Shown here: in pieces, positions 63,750 through 64,000 of the stretch
Layout of the letters: every line of letters begins with the position of its first letter
How positions within the stretch are numbered: the first letter of the stretch is position 1
NCBI GenBank assembly: GCA_964059195.1
Contig: CAXKWD010000002.1
Span: 166,662,559-166,726,558 of the forward strand
Origin: Ectobius pallidus
Lineage: Eukaryota > Arthropoda > Insecta > Blattodea > Ectobiidae
Length of the DNA stretch: 64,000 nt
Direction: 5' to 3'
The notes under the pieces: model-generated
What the model was told of the DNA's origin: nothing
Databases searched by the model: none
The model's input: only the letters and a program-made list of their open reading frames with translations
Made by a program: the position numbers and the translations under genes

Positions 63750-64000
63750 CGACGCTAACGGAAGTTGGCAGGGCTGAGAATCCCGGGAAGGCATGCAGCT
63801 TCTATTAAAGCGCAGGATTGTATAAGAGTGGAAAAAGAACAGTTTCAACTGCTTTTGCATATAAACTTATGTTTCCTCGGAAACACAAGACATTTTTGAG
63901 ATTATATTGTTAATGTAAAAACAATATTTTTTATTCTTGGAGATGAAAGTCGCGCAGGATTTTAGAAAAGTCGATATAAAACCATTTTATCAGCCTAGTA
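63750..64000 (+). repeat. Partial monomer M139 at the window edge (class I)
   Basis: The first 251 bp of an I monomer, matching 54974-55224 base for base at offset 8776. Cut by the window, not by a biological boundary. Confidence 0.93.

Larger units (their letters stand above)
1..64000 (+). repeat. Satellite array, ~463-bp monomer, 138 complete copies plus one partial, all head to tail
   Basis: Seen: the motif CGACGCT (variant AAGACGCT), followed by GGAAGTTGGCAGGGCTGAG or a close variant, recurs every 461-464 bp from base 1 to 63750. The only larger departures are three 434-bp and two 445-bp monomers. All copies share one orientation, with no inserted unique DNA, transposon or inversion. 463 is not a multiple of three and every monomer has stops in all frames, so no long reading frame can form. 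Known: arrays of this kind form centromeric, pericentromeric or subtelomeric heterochromatin in eukaryotes. Inferred: a heterochromatic, possibly centromeric, block that extends past both window edges, since the array is already under way at base 1 and still running at base 64000. I see no match to the CENP-B box consensus (TTCGNNNNANNCGGG) on either strand. Species and satellite family are not recognised. Confidence 0.98.
48976..64000 (+). repeat. Region 6: M107-M139, a 19-monomer higher-order unit duplicated in tandem
   Basis: Starts and classes: 48976 K, 49439 T, 49901 L, 50364 A with 18-bp deletion, 50809 L, 51272 A', 51735 I, 52198 C, 52661 K, 53124 T, 53586 L, 54049 A'/B, 54511 A', 54974 I, 55437 A', 55900 I, 56363 C, 56826 L, 57289 A'/T; then 57753 K, 58215 T, 58677 L, 59140 A with 18-bp deletion, 59585 L, 60048 A', 60511 I, 60974 C, 61437 K, 61900 T, 62362 L, 62825 A'/B, 63287 A', 63750 I (cut by the window edge). 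Confidence 0.88.
57832..64000 (+). repeat. 8776-bp higher-order unit, copy 2, running off the window
   Basis: 6169 bp match copy 1 with one mismatch noticed (A at 61711, G at 52935). The left edge is exact to the base: 57831 is G (AAGAGTGG) where 49055 is T (AAGATTGG). The match is still perfect at 64000, so the true extent lies outside. Confidence 0.92.

Noticed and set aside
1..64000. CRISPR array or bacterial repeat locus
   Set aside because: The repeat unit is 463 bp with no unique spacers; the whole unit is conserved.
1..64000. Internal subrepeat, for example a 154-bp third of the monomer
   Set aside because: Short likenesses such as TCGAAATAAAA and TCGGAAATAAAA are too short and unevenly spaced to support an internal period. 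A self-alignment of the consensus would settle it.
1..64000. Assembly artefact as the sole explanation of the duplications
   Set aside because: Copies differ by scattered single bases and by different indels, and breakpoints fall inside monomers at several scales, which collapsed or duplicated contigs would not readily give. The almost perfect 8776-bp repeat remains the part most in need of spanning reads.

Overview
The whole 64 kb window is one uninterrupted satellite DNA array. A unit of about 463 bp repeats head to tail in a single orientation from base 1 to base 64000: I located 138 complete monomers plus a 251-bp partial one at the right edge (mean 462 bp). There is no unique sequence, no believable protein gene, no RNA gene, no transposon and no CRISPR array. 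Such an array implies a eukaryotic nuclear genome, most likely centromeric or pericentromeric heterochromatin or another large heterochromatic block. I do not recognise the satellite and cannot name the species. A hand-counted reference monomer (464-926) is about 35% G+C and holds 23 CpG, where about 14 are expected from its composition. That argues against a genome with heavy germline CpG methylation (vertebrates, most plants) and would suit an invertebrate or another lineage with little methylation.

Monomers are numbered M1-M139, starting at the CGACGCT motif (or its AAGACGCT variant). They fall into about a dozen sequence classes, which I label A, A', B, C, D, E, F, G, H, I, K, L and T by shared diagnostic substitutions. 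Classes follow each other in recurrent orders (A-B-C-D-E, K-T-L-A, L-A'-I-C), so the array has higher-order structure. Six regional entries give the position and class of every monomer.

Higher-order duplications occur at several scales. (1) 22029-30299 is a near-identical copy of 334-8170, about 22 kb away, carrying one extra 434-bp monomer. (2) 12253-14216 copies 1147-3110. (3) 13442-22970 is a tandem duplication with a 4600-bp unit (10 monomers). (4) 42051-48110 is a tandem duplication with a 3241-bp unit (7 monomers). (5) 54511-56362 is a duplicated dimer (926 bp). (6) 49056-64000 is a tandem duplication with an 8776-bp unit (19 monomers) whose second copy runs off the window; I saw one mismatch in about 6.2 kb. 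The stretch 30.5-39.2 kb is the least homogenised and is rich in chimeric and private-variant monomers.

The reference monomer also carries six short dyad symmetries, and a recurrent 29-bp deletion removes one of them exactly. The pattern fits concerted evolution by unequal crossover and conversion. Nothing in the sequence indicates a coded product.
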